From positions 372,001-436,000 of the forward strand of contig NZ_JAFCKP010000002.1 in NCBI RefSeq assembly GCF_018130245.1: DNA of 64,000 nucleotides, in the 5' to 3' direction. A program made the translations under genes and the position numbers. The stretch comes from Bradyrhizobium sp. SZCCT0231. Its GTDB lineage: Bacteria > Pseudomonadota > Alphaproteobacteria > Rhizobiales > Xanthobacteraceae. This document shows positions 46,304-54,978 of this stretch, piece after piece. The first letter of the stretch is position 1; each line of letters starts with the position of its first letter. Below the pieces are notes generated by a model. It was given only the letters and a program-made list of their open reading frames with translations, was not told where the DNA came from and ran no database searches.

Positions 46304-46843
46304 ATGTTCAGGAATTGGCGGATCGACACGGTCAACGGCGCGCTGCTGGCAGCCTATTTCATCCCGGCCTGGGCGCTGGTCGCCTTCAACATCATCGTGG
46401 CGCCGGTGCACGGCCTCTACGAGCGGCCCAGTGTCGCAGTCGCGCTATACCTCAGCGACCATCTCCAGATGGCGGGGATGGACACGGTGCGCGCGGCCTG
46501 GCTGCTGGCGCTGGGACGGCTGACCGTCGTGGCGTTCTTCGCGATCTATCTCGCGCTGCTGTGCATCCCCCGCGTCCGCCGGAATGGCGGCAGCGACGAG
46601 GCGCTCGGCATTGCGCTGACGATCGGCAGCCTGATCTCGTTTGCCAGCATGGTGATGGCCTCGAAGGTCGGCGAGATGGCCGCGCTCCGGCTGCACGCCA
46701 CCGAGCTGCTGCTCTTGCTCGGTGCCGCCATCGTGGTGGTGATCGAGAAGCCGGCGGCAGCGCCGAAGAAGGCAGAGACTGCCGCCTCGCCAAATCTTCA
46801 GCCTTTAGGTCTTGAGCAGGCCGAGCTCCTGCACAATCGCTGA
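46304..46843 (+). CDS. Hypothetical four-helix membrane protein
   Basis: 179 residues from ATG 46304 (GGGAAG upstream; an earlier in-frame start at 46280 lacks a site). Four hydrophobic helices are seen: LLAAYFIPAWALVAFNIIVA, LTVVAFFAIYLALLCI, IALTIGSLISFASMVMA and LLLLLGAAIVVVIE. The C-terminal 35 residues are polar, Ala/Pro-rich. The 3' end overlaps the convergent pcaC gene by 39 bases. No family recognised. Confidence 0.65.
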   Translation: MFRNWRIDTVNGALLAAYFIPAWALVAFNIIVAPVHGLYERPSVAVALYLSDHLQMAGMDTVRAAWLLALGRLTVVAFFAIYLALLCIPRVRRNGGSDEALGIALTIGSLISFASMVMASKVGEMAALRLHATELLLLLGAAIVVVIEKPAAAPKKAETAASPNLQPLGLEQAELLHNR

Positions 46844-47197
46844 GGCCTCCTTGACCGCGTGGTTCGCGGCCGGCACGCCGCAATAAATCGCCTGCTGCAG
46901 CAGGATTTCCTTGATGTCGTCGGGCGTGAAGCCGCCCTCGGCAAGCGCCGCACGCACGTGCAGGCGGAATTCGTCCCATTGCCCGAGCGCGACCATGGTG
47001 CCGATCACCAGCACCCGCCGCGTGCGCTCGTCGAAATGCGGCCGCGTCCATATCTCGCCCCAGGCATAGCGTGTGATCAGGTCCTGGAAATCGGTGTTGA
47101 AGGCGTTGCGGTTCGCGATCGACTTGTCGACCCAGGCATTGCCCAGCACCTTGCGGCGCACGTTCATGCCGGCATCGCGGCGCTTCTGGTCGTCCAT
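46805..47197 (-). CDS. pcaC: 4-carboxymuconolactone decarboxylase
   Basis: Converts 4-carboxymuconolactone to 3-oxoadipate enol-lactone in the protocatechuate branch of the beta-ketoadipate pathway. 130 residues, the usual size. The AhpD-like carboxymuconolactone domain reads TRYAWGEIWTRPHFDERTRR and ends with NHAVKEASAIVQELG. ATG 47197 has AGGAGG upstream. It is the third gene of pcaB-pcaD-pcaC. A family F repeat separates it from pcaD. Confidence 0.95.
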   Translation of the reverse strand: MDDQKRRDAGMNVRRKVLGNAWVDKSIANRNAFNTDFQDLITRYAWGEIWTRPHFDERTRRVLVIGTMVALGQWDEFRLHVRAALAEGGFTPDDIKEILLQQAIYCGVPAANHAVKEASAIVQELGLLKT

Positions 47198-47212
47198 GGT
47201 GTCCTCCTCTTT

Positions 47213-47293
47213 CGTCATTGCGAGCGCAGCGAAGCAATCCAGTCTGTCTCCGCGGAGGGATTTCTGGATTGCTTCGCTGCGCTCGCAATGACG
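47213..47293. repeat. Palindromic repeat, family F, inside the pca operon
   Basis: CGTCATTGCGAGCGCAGCGA and TCGCTGCGCTCGCAATGACG are perfect inverted arms, continuing AGCAATCCAG / CTGGATTGCT, about 30 bp in all. The element sits between pcaD (7 bases after its stop) and pcaC, so it is transcribed within the operon. Confidence 0.92.
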
Positions 47294-47300
47294 GCTGTGG

Positions 47301-48083
47301 CTAGCGCTGCGTCAAGAACCCCACCACCGCATCCGTGAATGCATGGGGCTGCTCGACGTTGGAAATGTGCGCGGCGTCGATGATGGTCATGCTGGCGCCG
47401 GGAATGTTCGAGCGGATCAGCTCGGCCGCCGATATCGGCGTCGCCATGTCGTGGCGGCCGGCGATCACCAGCGTCGGGCTCTTGATCTTTGGCAGCAGCG
47501 CGCGCTGGTCGAGCGTGGACAGCGCCTCGCAGCAGGCAAGGTAACCCTCGACCGGGGAAGCAAGCAGCATCGACTTCATCTTCGCGGTGATCTCAGGTTC
47601 GCGTTCACGGAAATCCTGGGTCAGCCAGCCCGCGATCACGGCATCGGCGACGGCAGCGATGCCGCCCTCCTTTACCGCCTTGATGCGGTTGTGCCAGTTT
47701 GTTGGATCGGGATAGTAGCAGGAGGTGTTGGCGAGGATGAGCTTGCCGAACCTTTCAGGGGCATTGGCGCCGAGCCATTGCCCGACCATGCCGCCCATCG
47801 ACAGGCCGCACCAATGCACCTTCTCGATGTTGAGGTCGTCGAGGATCGCGAGCACGTCGCGGCCGAAGCGCTCCATTGTGTAGGGGCCGGGCGGAACGCC
47901 GGACTTGCCATGGCCGCGGCGGTCGTAGCGGATGACGCGGAACACCTGCGTGAGCGCCTTCATCTGCGGCTCCCACATCTGCAGCGTGCAGCCGAGCGAG
48001 TTCGACAGCATCAAGGTCGGCCCGCCGTCGCGGCCTTCAACGGAGACGTTGAGCAGGCAACCGTCGGCATCGATCATGGGCAT
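47301..48083 (-). CDS. pcaD: 3-oxoadipate enol-lactonase
   Basis: An alpha/beta hydrolase of 260 residues that opens 3-oxoadipate enol-lactone to 3-oxoadipate. The nucleophile elbow is CGLSMGGMVGQWLG and the catalytic His is in IIDAAHISNVEQP. YDRRGHGKSGVPPGPYTM is the family's oxyanion region. It follows pcaB across a family G repeat. A second in-frame ATG two codons downstream is possible. Confidence 0.95.
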   Translation of the reverse strand: MPMIDADGCLLNVSVEGRDGGPTLMLSNSLGCTLQMWEPQMKALTQVFRVIRYDRRGHGKSGVPPGPYTMERFGRDVLAILDDLNIEKVHWCGLSMGGMVGQWLGANAPERFGKLILANTSCYYPDPTNWHNRIKAVKEGGIAAVADAVIAGWLTQDFREREPEITAKMKSMLLASPVEGYLACCEALSTLDQRALLPKIKSPTLVIAGRHDMATPISAAELIRSNIPGASMTIIDAAHISNVEQPHAFTDAVVGFLTQR

Positions 48084-48101
48084 GCGGCGTCTCCGTGTCT
48101 A

Positions 48102-48150
48102 GAGCATGATCCGGAAAAGTGCGGAGCGGTTTTCCGAAAAGATCATGCTC
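48102..48150. repeat. Palindromic repeat, family G, between pcaB and pcaD
   Basis: GAGCATGATC and GATCATGCTC are perfect 10-bp arms, with inner CGGAAAA / TTTTCCG. It lies 6 bases after the pcaB stop and 18 bases before pcaD. Confidence 0.9.
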
Positions 48151-48156
48151 AAACGA

Positions 48157-49512
48157 TTAATCTTGATCGAGGCTGTCGAGCAGGCGGTCGATCAGCGCCT
48201 GCGACGCCCCTTGATAGGCCATCGGCTCGAACAATGCCGCAATTTTTTCCGGCGGCAGATGCGCGGTGACCTGCGAATCGCCTGACAGCACCTCGCGCAG
48301 ATGCTTCTTCTCGGCGACCGCGCGCTTGCTCGCGGCCTCGACGAGATGATGTGCATTGCTCTTGCCGATCTGCTCGGCGAGCGCGAACGTGACGGCCTCG
48401 GCCATGATCAGCCCGTGCGTCGCATCGAGATTGCTGCGCATGCGCGCCGCATCGACCTCGAGGCCCTCGGCGATGTCGACGATGGCGGCCAGCGCGCCCG
48501 AGGTGACCAGCATCAATTGCGGCAGCGTCGGCCATTCCGCGTGCCAGGGGCCGGCACTGCGTTCATGGTCTTGCACCTGCGCGGCAAAAATCGTCGCGGC
48601 GAGCTGCGGCGCCATTGTGGCGGCGCCCAGCGCGCTCGCAGCGGCGACCGGGTTGCGCTTGTGCGGCATGGTCGAGGAGCCGCCGCGGCCTTCGCCGGCG
48701 GGCTCGAAGGCTTCGCCGACATCGGTCTGCATCAGCAGCGAGACGTCGCGCGCGATCTTGCCGCAACTGCCGGCGAGAATGGCGAAGCAGGATGCAGCCT
48801 CGGCGATGCGGTCGCGATGGGTATGCCAGGGCGCCTCGGGCAGCGGCAGATCGAGCTCCTCCGCCAGCCGTTCGGCCACCGCGAGCCCGTTGCCGCCGAG
48901 CGCGGCGAGCGTGCCGGCAGCACCTCCGAATTGCAGCGCGAGGCCGTCACGGGAGAGCCGCCGCAGGCGGCAGCGCGCACGGGCGAGGCTTGAGGCGTAT
49001 TCCGCCGCCTTCAGCCCGAACGGCATCGGCAGCGCGTGCTGGAGCCAGGTCCGCGCCACCATCGCGGTATTGCGGTGGGCTCGCGCCAGCGTGGCAAAGC
49101 CCTTGATGGCGCGGCTGAGGTCGACGTCCAGCGCCGCGATGCCGGCGCGAAGCGTCAGCATGGTCGCGGTGTCGATGACATCCTGGCTGGTCGCGCCCCA
49201 ATGCACGTAGCGTGCGGCCTCCGCGTCGGCCTTGCCGACATTGGCGGTCAGCGTCTTGACCAGGGGAATCGCGAGATTGCCCGATCGCGTCGCAGCCTCG
49301 GCCAGCGCGGCCATATCGAAGGAATCGGCCTTGCACGCCCCCTCGATCGGGCTGACGGCGGATGCCGGAATCACAGCCGTGGCGGCCTCGGCGCGTGCCA
49401 AGGCTGCCTCGAAATCGAGCATGTTCTGCAGGGTAGACCGATCGTCGCAGACCGCGCGCATGGCGGCGCTCGACAGCATCGGGGCGAGCAGGGGGGAGAG
49501 GGATGTGCTCAT
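48157..49512 (-). CDS. pcaB: 3-carboxy-cis,cis-muconate cycloisomerase
   Basis: 451 residues, fumarase/aspartase superfamily. It lactonises 3-carboxymuconate made by protocatechuate dioxygenase. The superfamily signature is GGSSTMPHKRNPVAAASAL and VHWGATSQDVIDTATMLTLR lies earlier. It is the first gene of pcaB-D-C. The dioxygenase genes pcaHG and a PcaQ-type regulator are not in this window. The 184 bases to the divergent coxG gene should hold its promoter. Confidence 0.94.
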   Translation of the reverse strand: MSTSLSPLLAPMLSSAAMRAVCDDRSTLQNMLDFEAALARAEAATAVIPASAVSPIEGACKADSFDMAALAEAATRSGNLAIPLVKTLTANVGKADAEAARYVHWGATSQDVIDTATMLTLRAGIAALDVDLSRAIKGFATLARAHRNTAMVARTWLQHALPMPFGLKAAEYASSLARARCRLRRLSRDGLALQFGGAAGTLAALGGNGLAVAERLAEELDLPLPEAPWHTHRDRIAEAASCFAILAGSCGKIARDVSLLMQTDVGEAFEPAGEGRGGSSTMPHKRNPVAAASALGAATMAPQLAATIFAAQVQDHERSAGPWHAEWPTLPQLMLVTSGALAAIVDIAEGLEVDAARMRSNLDATHGLIMAEAVTFALAEQIGKSNAHHLVEAASKRAVAEKKHLREVLSGDSQVTAHLPPEKIAALFEPMAYQGASQALIDRLLDSLDQD

Positions 49513-49696
49513 GTTGCGCGCGACCTAATCATCATGGCCCGGCTATGCCAATCCCCAACCATCCGCACACGTCTTTTTGCAGTTGCGAATATGCATTGCA
49601 CGTGACCGGGAGTGGCCTTTCCTTTGCGGCCTTCGTACGTTACTTGAGCAGCACTATAGTTACGCGAACCAGCTTCGAGATTCCGGGAGGCACCCC

Positions 49697-50143
49697 ATGG
49701 CCATGACAATGAACGGCGAAGTCCAGCTCGCGGCGCCGCGCGAGTCCGTGTGGGCCAAGCTCAACGATCCCGAGGTGCTGAAGGCCTGCATCCCCGGCTG
49801 CGAGGAGCTGGAGAAGACCGAGGACGGCGGCTTTCGCGCGACCGCGAAAATGAAGGTCGGGCCGGTGTCGGCACGCTTCAAGGGCAAGGTGATGCTCTCG
49901 GATCTCGACCCGCCGAACGGCTACAAGATCTCAGGCGAAGGCGAGGGTGGGGTGGCCGGCTTTGCCAAAGGCGGCGCCGCGGTCAAGCTCGCCGAGAAGG
50001 ACGGCGGCACGCTGCTCTCCTACGACGTCGAGGCGCAGATCGGCGGCAAGTTGGCGCAGCTCGGCCAGCGCCTGATCAACGGCGCCGCCAAGAAACTCGC
50101 CGACGAGTTTTTCGCGAACTTCGCCAAAGCTGTACAGGGCTAG
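49697..50143 (+). CDS. coxG: CoxG-like SRPBCC protein (CO dehydrogenase subunit G family)
   Basis: 148 residues from ATG 49697 with GGGAGG upstream; the frame opens earlier without a site. The CoxG domain starts MNGEVQLAAPRESVWAKLND and continues IPGCEELEKTEDGGFRATAK. CoxG binds the membrane and quinone and recruits the Mo-hydroxylase to the respiratory chain. It is the first gene of the cox group, with 149 bases to coxS that carry a likely promoter. Confidence 0.9.
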   Translation: MAMTMNGEVQLAAPRESVWAKLNDPEVLKACIPGCEELEKTEDGGFRATAKMKVGPVSARFKGKVMLSDLDPPNGYKISGEGEGGVAGFAKGGAAVKLAEKDGGTLLSYDVEAQIGGKLAQLGQRLINGAAKKLADEFFANFAKAVQG

Positions 50144-50201
50144 CGGTACAGGGCTGAAACCTATCGCCTTTCGGCATGGCGCCTTGCGTCCGGGGCGATG
50201 T

Positions 50202-50230
50202 TGCCCCAGGGGACAATGGCCCATATGATG
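50202..50230 (+). promoter_or_regulatory. Possible promoter for coxS
   Basis: TTGCCC (50202-50207), 17 bases, TATGAT (50225-50230). The -10 is good, the -35 matches four of six. The start would be near 50237, about 55 bases before coxS. Confidence 0.4.
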
Positions 50231-50292
50231 GGTTGGAATAATTATAAGAACCGCTTCGACGGGACCCGTCGGGGCGCTGATAGAGAGTGCTT

Positions 50293-50778
50293 ATGGCAAA
50301 AATCTCCCTCATCGTGAACGGCAATCCTGTGACGGCCAATGTCGATCCCCGCACGCTTCTGGTGCAGTTCCTGCGCGAGAATCTGCGCCTGACCGGCACC
50401 CATGTCGGCTGCGACACCTCGCAGTGCGGCGCCTGCGTCGTGCACCTCGACGGCAAGGCCGTGAAGTCCTGCACCACGCTTGCCGTGATGGCCGATGGTC
50501 ACGAGGTCAAGACGATCGAGGGACTGGCCGCCGACGGTGCGCCGCTGCATCCGATGCAGGAAGCCTTCCGCGAGCACCATGGCCTGCAATGCGGCTTCTG
50601 CACGCCGGGCATGATCATGACCGCGATCGACATCGTGCACCGCAAGGGTCACGAGCTCGACGACCATACGATTCGCGAGGAGCTCGAAGGCAATCTCTGC
50701 CGCTGCACGGGCTATCAGAACATCGTCACCTCGATCTCCGCCGGCGCCAAGGCGATGGCGAAATCCGATCTCGCGTAA
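50293..50778 (+). CDS. coxS: CO dehydrogenase-type small subunit, [2Fe-2S] protein CoxS
   Basis: 161 residues from ATG 50293 (a GTG two codons earlier is also open). The plant-ferredoxin cluster region is [16 protein letters not shown], and the second cluster uses [10 protein letters not shown] and [10 protein letters not shown]. It would pass electrons from the Mo site to FAD. The large Mo subunit (coxL) normally lies next to coxS, but the next gene, 28 bases on, is coxM. Confidence 0.93.
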   Translation: MAKISLIVNGNPVTANVDPRTLLVQFLRENLRLTGTHVGCDTSQCGACVVHLDGKAVKSCTTLAVMADGHEVKTIEGLAADGAPLHPMQEAFREHHGLQCGFCTPGMIMTAIDIVHRKGHELDDHTIREELEGNLCRCTGYQNIVTSISAGAKAMAKSDLA

Positions 50779-50805
50779 CGCGCATCCCGCGATCAGGACA
50801 TTCAG

Positions 50806-51612
50806 ATGTACGAATTCAAATATCATCGCCCTGGGACCGTTCGCCAGGCGGCCAACCTCCTGGTGAAGAACGAGGACGCCAAGGTGATCGCCGGCGGTCA
50901 CACGCTGCTTCCCGTCATGAAGCAGCGCCTCGCAAGCCCGCCGCATCTGGTCGACCTCTCCCACATCGAGGGGCTCAACACGATCGAGATGAAGGGCCGC
51001 TCGCTGGTGATCGGTGCCACCGCCAAGCACGCCGAGGTCGCGACCTCCGCCATCGTCGGTGAGGCGATCCCGGCGCTGGCGAACCTTGCCGGCGGCATCG
51101 GCGATCCCGCCGTGCGTCACAAGGGCACGATCGGCGGCTCGCTCGCCAATAACGATCCGACCGCCGACTATCCGGCCGCGGTGCTTGCGCTCGGGGCCAC
51201 CATCGTCACCAACAAGCGCCGCCTCAAGGCTGAAGAGTTCTTCCAGGGCCTGTTCACGACGGCGCTCGAAGCCGACGAGATCATCACCAAGGTGATGTTC
51301 CCGTTGCCGAAAAAGGCGGCCTACATCAAATTCCGCAACCAGGCCTCACGCTACGCGCTGGTCGGCGTGTTCGTGGCGCGGCGTCCGTCGGACGTGCGTG
51401 TTGCCGTCACCGGCGCCGGCTCCGAAGGCGTGTTCCGTGTCACCGCATTCGAGGAGGCCCTGAAGAAGCGCTTCGCCTCGAAGGCGCTGGATGGCATCAA
51501 CGTGCCGGCGGAAGGCCTCAACAGCGATATCCACGGCAGCGCCGAATACCGCGCGCACCTCATCGGGGTGCTGACGCGGCGCGCCGTCGACGCCGCCAAT
51601 GCCAAGGAATGA
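50806..51612 (+). CDS. coxM: CO dehydrogenase-type medium (FAD) subunit CoxM
   Basis: 268 residues of the FAD-binding, xanthine-dehydrogenase type. FAD motifs are AGGHTLLPVMKQRLASP and TIGGSLANNDPTADYPAA; GDPAVRHKGT precedes the latter. Ribosome site AGGA. It follows coxS by 27 bases. Without a coxL gene here, the holoenzyme would need a large subunit from elsewhere. Confidence 0.93.
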   Translation: MYEFKYHRPGTVRQAANLLVKNEDAKVIAGGHTLLPVMKQRLASPPHLVDLSHIEGLNTIEMKGRSLVIGATAKHAEVATSAIVGEAIPALANLAGGIGDPAVRHKGTIGGSLANNDPTADYPAAVLALGATIVTNKRRLKAEEFFQGLFTTALEADEIITKVMFPLPKKAAYIKFRNQASRYALVGVFVARRPSDVRVAVTGAGSEGVFRVTAFEEALKKRFASKALDGINVPAEGLNSDIHGSAEYRAHLIGVLTRRAVDAANAKE

Positions 51613-51673
51613 TGGGCCTCACTCATTGGCCCCAATACTTGCCCGGTGAGGGCGCAAACGAGACTGGCCTTTC

Positions 51674-52597
51674 ATGACTTCAGCGGCCAATACTTCCGGT
51701 GCCATGCCGGCATCGGTCGATGCGATGCTCGAACTTCTGACCTCGCGCGGCTATCTGGCCGAGCGGTCGCTGGCGACGGTGACCTATCTGTCGCTGCGCA
51801 TGGGCCGGCCGCTGTTCCTGGAGGGCGAGGCCGGGGTCGGCAAGACAGAGATCGCAAAAGTGCTCTCGACGGCGCTGGGGCGGAAGCTGATCCGCCTGCA
51901 GTGCTATGAAGGCCTCGACGTCTCCTCCGCGGTCTACGAGTGGAACAGCGCGGCGCAGATGATCGCGATCCGGATGGCGGAAGCCGCCGGCGACACCGAT
52001 CGCGAGCAGCTCTCAAGCGACATCTTCGCCGATCGCTACATGATCAAGCGGCCGCTGCTCCAGGCGCTGGAGCCCGACGTCTCAGGCCCGCCGGTGCTGC
52101 TGATCGACGAGCTCGACCGCGCCGACGAGGCGTTCGAGGCGTACCTGCTCGAAATCCTCAGTGACTTCCAGGTGACCATCCCCGAATTCGGCACCGTGAA
52201 GGCGCCGCACCCGCCGATCGTCATCATCACGTCCAACCGCACCCGCGAGATCCACGACGCGTTGAAGCGGCGCTGTCTCTATCACTGGGTGGATTATCCT
52301 GCCGCCGAGCGTGAGCTTGCGATCGTCAAGACGCGCGTGCCCGGCATCTCCGCCAAGCTATCGCAACAGGTCGTGCGCTTCGTGCAGGCGCTGCGCAACC
52401 AGGACTTCTACAAGTCGCCGGGTGTGGCCGAGACCATCGATTGGGCCACCGCGCTGTCGGAGCTCGATGCCCGCTCGCTGACGCCGCAAGTGGTCGGCGA
52501 CACGCTGGGCGCGCTGCTCAAGTACCAGGACGACATCACCCGCATGCAGGGCGATGCCTTGCAGAAGGTGCTGAAGGAAGCGACGAGCGAGAATTGA
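51674..52597 (+). CDS. coxD: MoxR-type AAA ATPase CoxD
   Basis: 307 residues. Walker A EGEAGVGKTEIAKVL, Walker B LLIDELDRADEAF and the second region ITSNRTREIHDALKRRC are intact. In Oligotropha, CoxD is an AAA chaperone needed to build the [CuSMoO2] site of CoxL. It works with the VWA protein CoxE, the next gene. A family E repeat separates the two. Confidence 0.92.
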   Translation: MTSAANTSGAMPASVDAMLELLTSRGYLAERSLATVTYLSLRMGRPLFLEGEAGVGKTEIAKVLSTALGRKLIRLQCYEGLDVSSAVYEWNSAAQMIAIRMAEAAGDTDREQLSSDIFADRYMIKRPLLQALEPDVSGPPVLLIDELDRADEAFEAYLLEILSDFQVTIPEFGTVKAPHPPIVIITSNRTREIHDALKRRCLYHWVDYPAAERELAIVKTRVPGISAKLSQQVVRFVQALRNQDFYKSPGVAETIDWATALSELDARSLTPQVVGDTLGALLKYQDDITRMQGDALQKVLKEATSEN

Positions 52598-52614
52598 CGC
52601 GCGTCAATTGAGTT

Positions 52615-52718
52615 CGTCATTCCGGGGCGCGTAGCGCGAGCCCGGAATCCATCGGGCCGCAGAGTTGGTGGATGAATGGATTCCGGGTTCGCGCCAAGAG
52701 GCGCGCCCCGGAATGACG
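52615..52718. repeat. Palindromic repeat, family E, inside the cox operon
   Basis: CGTCATTCCGGGGCGCG and CGCGCCCCGGAATGACG are perfect 17-bp arms. An inner pair CCCGGAATCCATC / GATTCCGGG follows. It lies between coxD and coxE, 20 bases before the coxE ATG. Confidence 0.92.
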
Positions 52719-52737
52719 AGCGGATGGATACGAGACC

Positions 52738-53940
52738 ATGGCCATCAACCACCTTGCCCCCGAGCAGACCGAGCAGTTCGCCGACAACATCGTCGGCTTC
52801 GCCCGCGCATTGCGCTCCGCCGGCATGCCGGTCGGACCGGGCGCCGTCATCGATGCCATGAGCGCGCTGCAGGTGATCGACATCGGCAACCGGTCGGATG
52901 TCTTCACCACGCTCGAGGCGATCTTCGTCAAGCGCCATGAGCATGCGCTGATCTTCAAGCAGGCCTTCAACCTGTTCTTCCGTGCCTCGGAAGAATGGAA
53001 GCACATGCTGGATTCGGTGCCGCTGCCGGAGCAGGCCAAGAAGAAGCCGCAGGCCGGCGCCCGCCGCGTCCAGGAGGCGATGTCGCAGCCGCGCATGACC
53101 GAGACGCCGCAGCACCAGGAGCAGGATCTGCGCCTGTCGGTCTCCGACAAGGAGATCCTTCAGAAGAAGGATTTTGCGCAGATGAGCGCGGCGGAGATCA
53201 CCGAAGCTCTCCGCGCCGTCGAGCGGATGCACCTGCCGCAGGCCGAGCTCTTGACGCGCCGGCGCCAGCCCGACGCCCGGGGCCTGCGGCTCGACCTGCG
53301 CCGCACGCTCCGCGCATCGCTCCGCACCGGCGGCGACATCATCGACATCCATCGCCTCGGGCGGATCGAGAAGCCGGCGCCGATTGTGGCGCTGCTCGAT
53401 ATTTCGGGCTCGATGAGCGAATACACCCGCCTGTTCCTGCATTTCCTGCATGCGATCACGGATGCGCGAAAGCGCGTCTCGGTGTTCCTGTTCGGCACGC
53501 GCCTCACCAATGTCAGCCGCGCGCTGCGCCAGCGCGATCCCGACGAGGCGCTGGCGAGTTGCTCGGCCTCGGTCGAGGACTGGGCCGGCGGCACGCGGAT
53601 CTCGGCCTCGCTGCACAACTTCAACAAATTGTGGGCGCGGCGGGTGCTGAGCCAGGGCGCCATCGTGCTCCTGATCTCCGACGGGCTGGAGCGGGAGGCC
53701 GATTCCAAGCTGGCCTTCGAGATGGACCGCCTGCACCGGTCCTGCCGGCGGCTGATCTGGCTCAACCCGCTGTTGCGGTTCGGCGGCTTCGAGGCCAAGG
53801 CGCAGGGCATCAAAATGATGCTTCCCCACGTTGACGAATTCCGCCCGGTACATAATTTGAGTTCGATCCAGGAGCTGATCACGACGCTCTCCCAGCCGCT
53901 GCCGCCGCATCACCGCAGCCTGATCCGCTCCGCAGCTTGA
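52738..53940 (+). CDS. coxE: VWA domain protein CoxE
   Basis: 400 residues. The MIDAS motif is LLDISGSMSEYTR in the C-terminal von Willebrand A domain, with GTRISASLHNF and LLISDGLERE following. The N-terminal half is the helical region usual for CoxE. It acts with CoxD in maturation of the Mo-Cu or Mo enzyme. ATG 52738; the next gene starts 10 bases after the stop. Confidence 0.92.
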   Translation: MAINHLAPEQTEQFADNIVGFARALRSAGMPVGPGAVIDAMSALQVIDIGNRSDVFTTLEAIFVKRHEHALIFKQAFNLFFRASEEWKHMLDSVPLPEQAKKKPQAGARRVQEAMSQPRMTETPQHQEQDLRLSVSDKEILQKKDFAQMSAAEITEALRAVERMHLPQAELLTRRRQPDARGLRLDLRRTLRASLRTGGDIIDIHRLGRIEKPAPIVALLDISGSMSEYTRLFLHFLHAITDARKRVSVFLFGTRLTNVSRALRQRDPDEALASCSASVEDWAGGTRISASLHNFNKLWARRVLSQGAIVLLISDGLEREADSKLAFEMDRLHRSCRRLIWLNPLLRFGGFEAKAQGIKMMLPHVDEFRPVHNLSSIQELITTLSQPLPPHHRSLIRSAA

Positions 53941-53950
53941 GAGGCCAGCC

Positions 53951-54274
53951 ATGCTCGATCGCGACGAGGACATTCTGAAGGCGGCGGAGGACTGGCAGAA
54001 GGCCGGCCGTGGCGTCGCGCTCGCTACTGTCGTCGAGACCTGGGGCTCGGCGCCGCGCCCGGCGGGCTCGAGCCTTGTCATCAACGATGAGGGCACGTTC
54101 CTGGGGTCCGTCTCCGGCGGCTGCGTCGAGGGCGCCGTCGTCACCGAGGCCATGGACGTGATCGAGAGCGGCAAGCCAAAAATGCTGGAGTTCGGCGTCG
54201 CCGACGAGACCGCCTGGAATGTCGGGCTGTCCTGCGGCGGCACCATCCGCGTCTTCGTCGAGAAGGTCGGCTAG
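53951..54274 (+). CDS. XdhC/CoxI N-terminal domain protein (CoxF-type)
   Basis: 107 residues consisting only of the XdhC/CoxI domain: TWGSAPRPAGSSLVINDEG and SVSGGCVEGAVVTEAM, and the Cys of LSCGGTIRVF near the end. The partner Rossmann domain is encoded by the next gene, 2 bases on. In single-chain XdhC proteins the two are fused. The protein binds molybdenum cofactor and helps insert it, with sulfuration, into Mo-hydroxylases. Confidence 0.9.
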   Translation: MLDRDEDILKAAEDWQKAGRGVALATVVETWGSAPRPAGSSLVINDEGTFLGSVSGGCVEGAVVTEAMDVIESGKPKMLEFGVADETAWNVGLSCGGTIRVFVEKVG

Positions 54275-54276
54275 CC

Positions 54277-54978
54277 GTGAAGCTCGCAATCCTGCACGAA
54301 CTCAATGCCGAGCGCGCCGCGCGCCGGCCGGTGATCCTGGTGACCGACACCGAGAGCGGCGAGCAGCGGCTGGTGAAGGCGAAGGATTTTGCCAAGGATC
54401 CGCTGCGCACTGAGCTGGAGAAGCAGCTTCGCATGGGCAAGAGCGCCAGTGTCGAGGCCGGCGGCAAGAAGCTGTTCCTCAACGTCTACGCGCCGACGGC
54501 AAAGCTCGTGATCGTCGGCGCGGTCCATATCAGCCAGGCGCTGGCGCCGCTGGCGCGCTCGCTCGGCTATGACGTCACCGTGGTCGATCCGCGCACGGCC
54601 TTTGCCAGCCCGGAGCGCTTTCCCGACATTCCGCTGATCGCCGAATGGCCCGATACCGCGCTGCCGCCGCTCAACGTCGACGCCTATACGGCGTTCGTCG
54701 CGGTGACTCACGATCCCAAGATCGACGACCCCGCGCTGCTGCACGCCTTCGAGCGCAACTGCTTCTATATCGGCGCGCTCGGTTCGCGGAAGACGCATGC
54801 CAAGCGTGCTGACCGGTTGCGGGCGCAGGGCGCAAGGGAAAGCGACATCGCGCGTATCCACGCGCCCATTGGCCTTGCGATCGGCGCGGTCTCGCCGTCC
54901 GAGATCGCGGTGGCGATCATGGCCGAGATCACGGCGGTGCTTCGGCTGCCTCCGAAAGAAAAAGAAGAAGCGGCATGA
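54277..54978 (+). CDS. XdhC C-terminal Rossmann domain protein
   Basis: 233 residues, GTG start two bases after the previous stop. The Rossmann nucleotide site reads KLVIVGAVHISQALAPLARS, followed by VTVVDPRTAF. GALGSRKTHAKRADRL and APIGLAIGAVSPSEIAVAI are family motifs. It is the second half of the XdhC system. The stop overlaps the next ATG (ATGA). Confidence 0.9.
   Translation: MKLAILHELNAERAARRPVILVTDTESGEQRLVKAKDFAKDPLRTELEKQLRMGKSASVEAGGKKLFLNVYAPTAKLVIVGAVHISQALAPLARSLGYDVTVVDPRTAFASPERFPDIPLIAEWPDTALPPLNVDAYTAFVAVTHDPKIDDPALLHAFERNCFYIGALGSRKTHAKRADRLRAQGARESDIARIHAPIGLAIGAVSPSEIAVAIMAEITAVLRLPPKEKEEAA

Noticed and set aside
52615-52718. Start of a CRISPR array (repeated CCGGAAT units)
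   Set aside because: Only two inverted, not direct, copies and no spacers; it is a family E palindrome.
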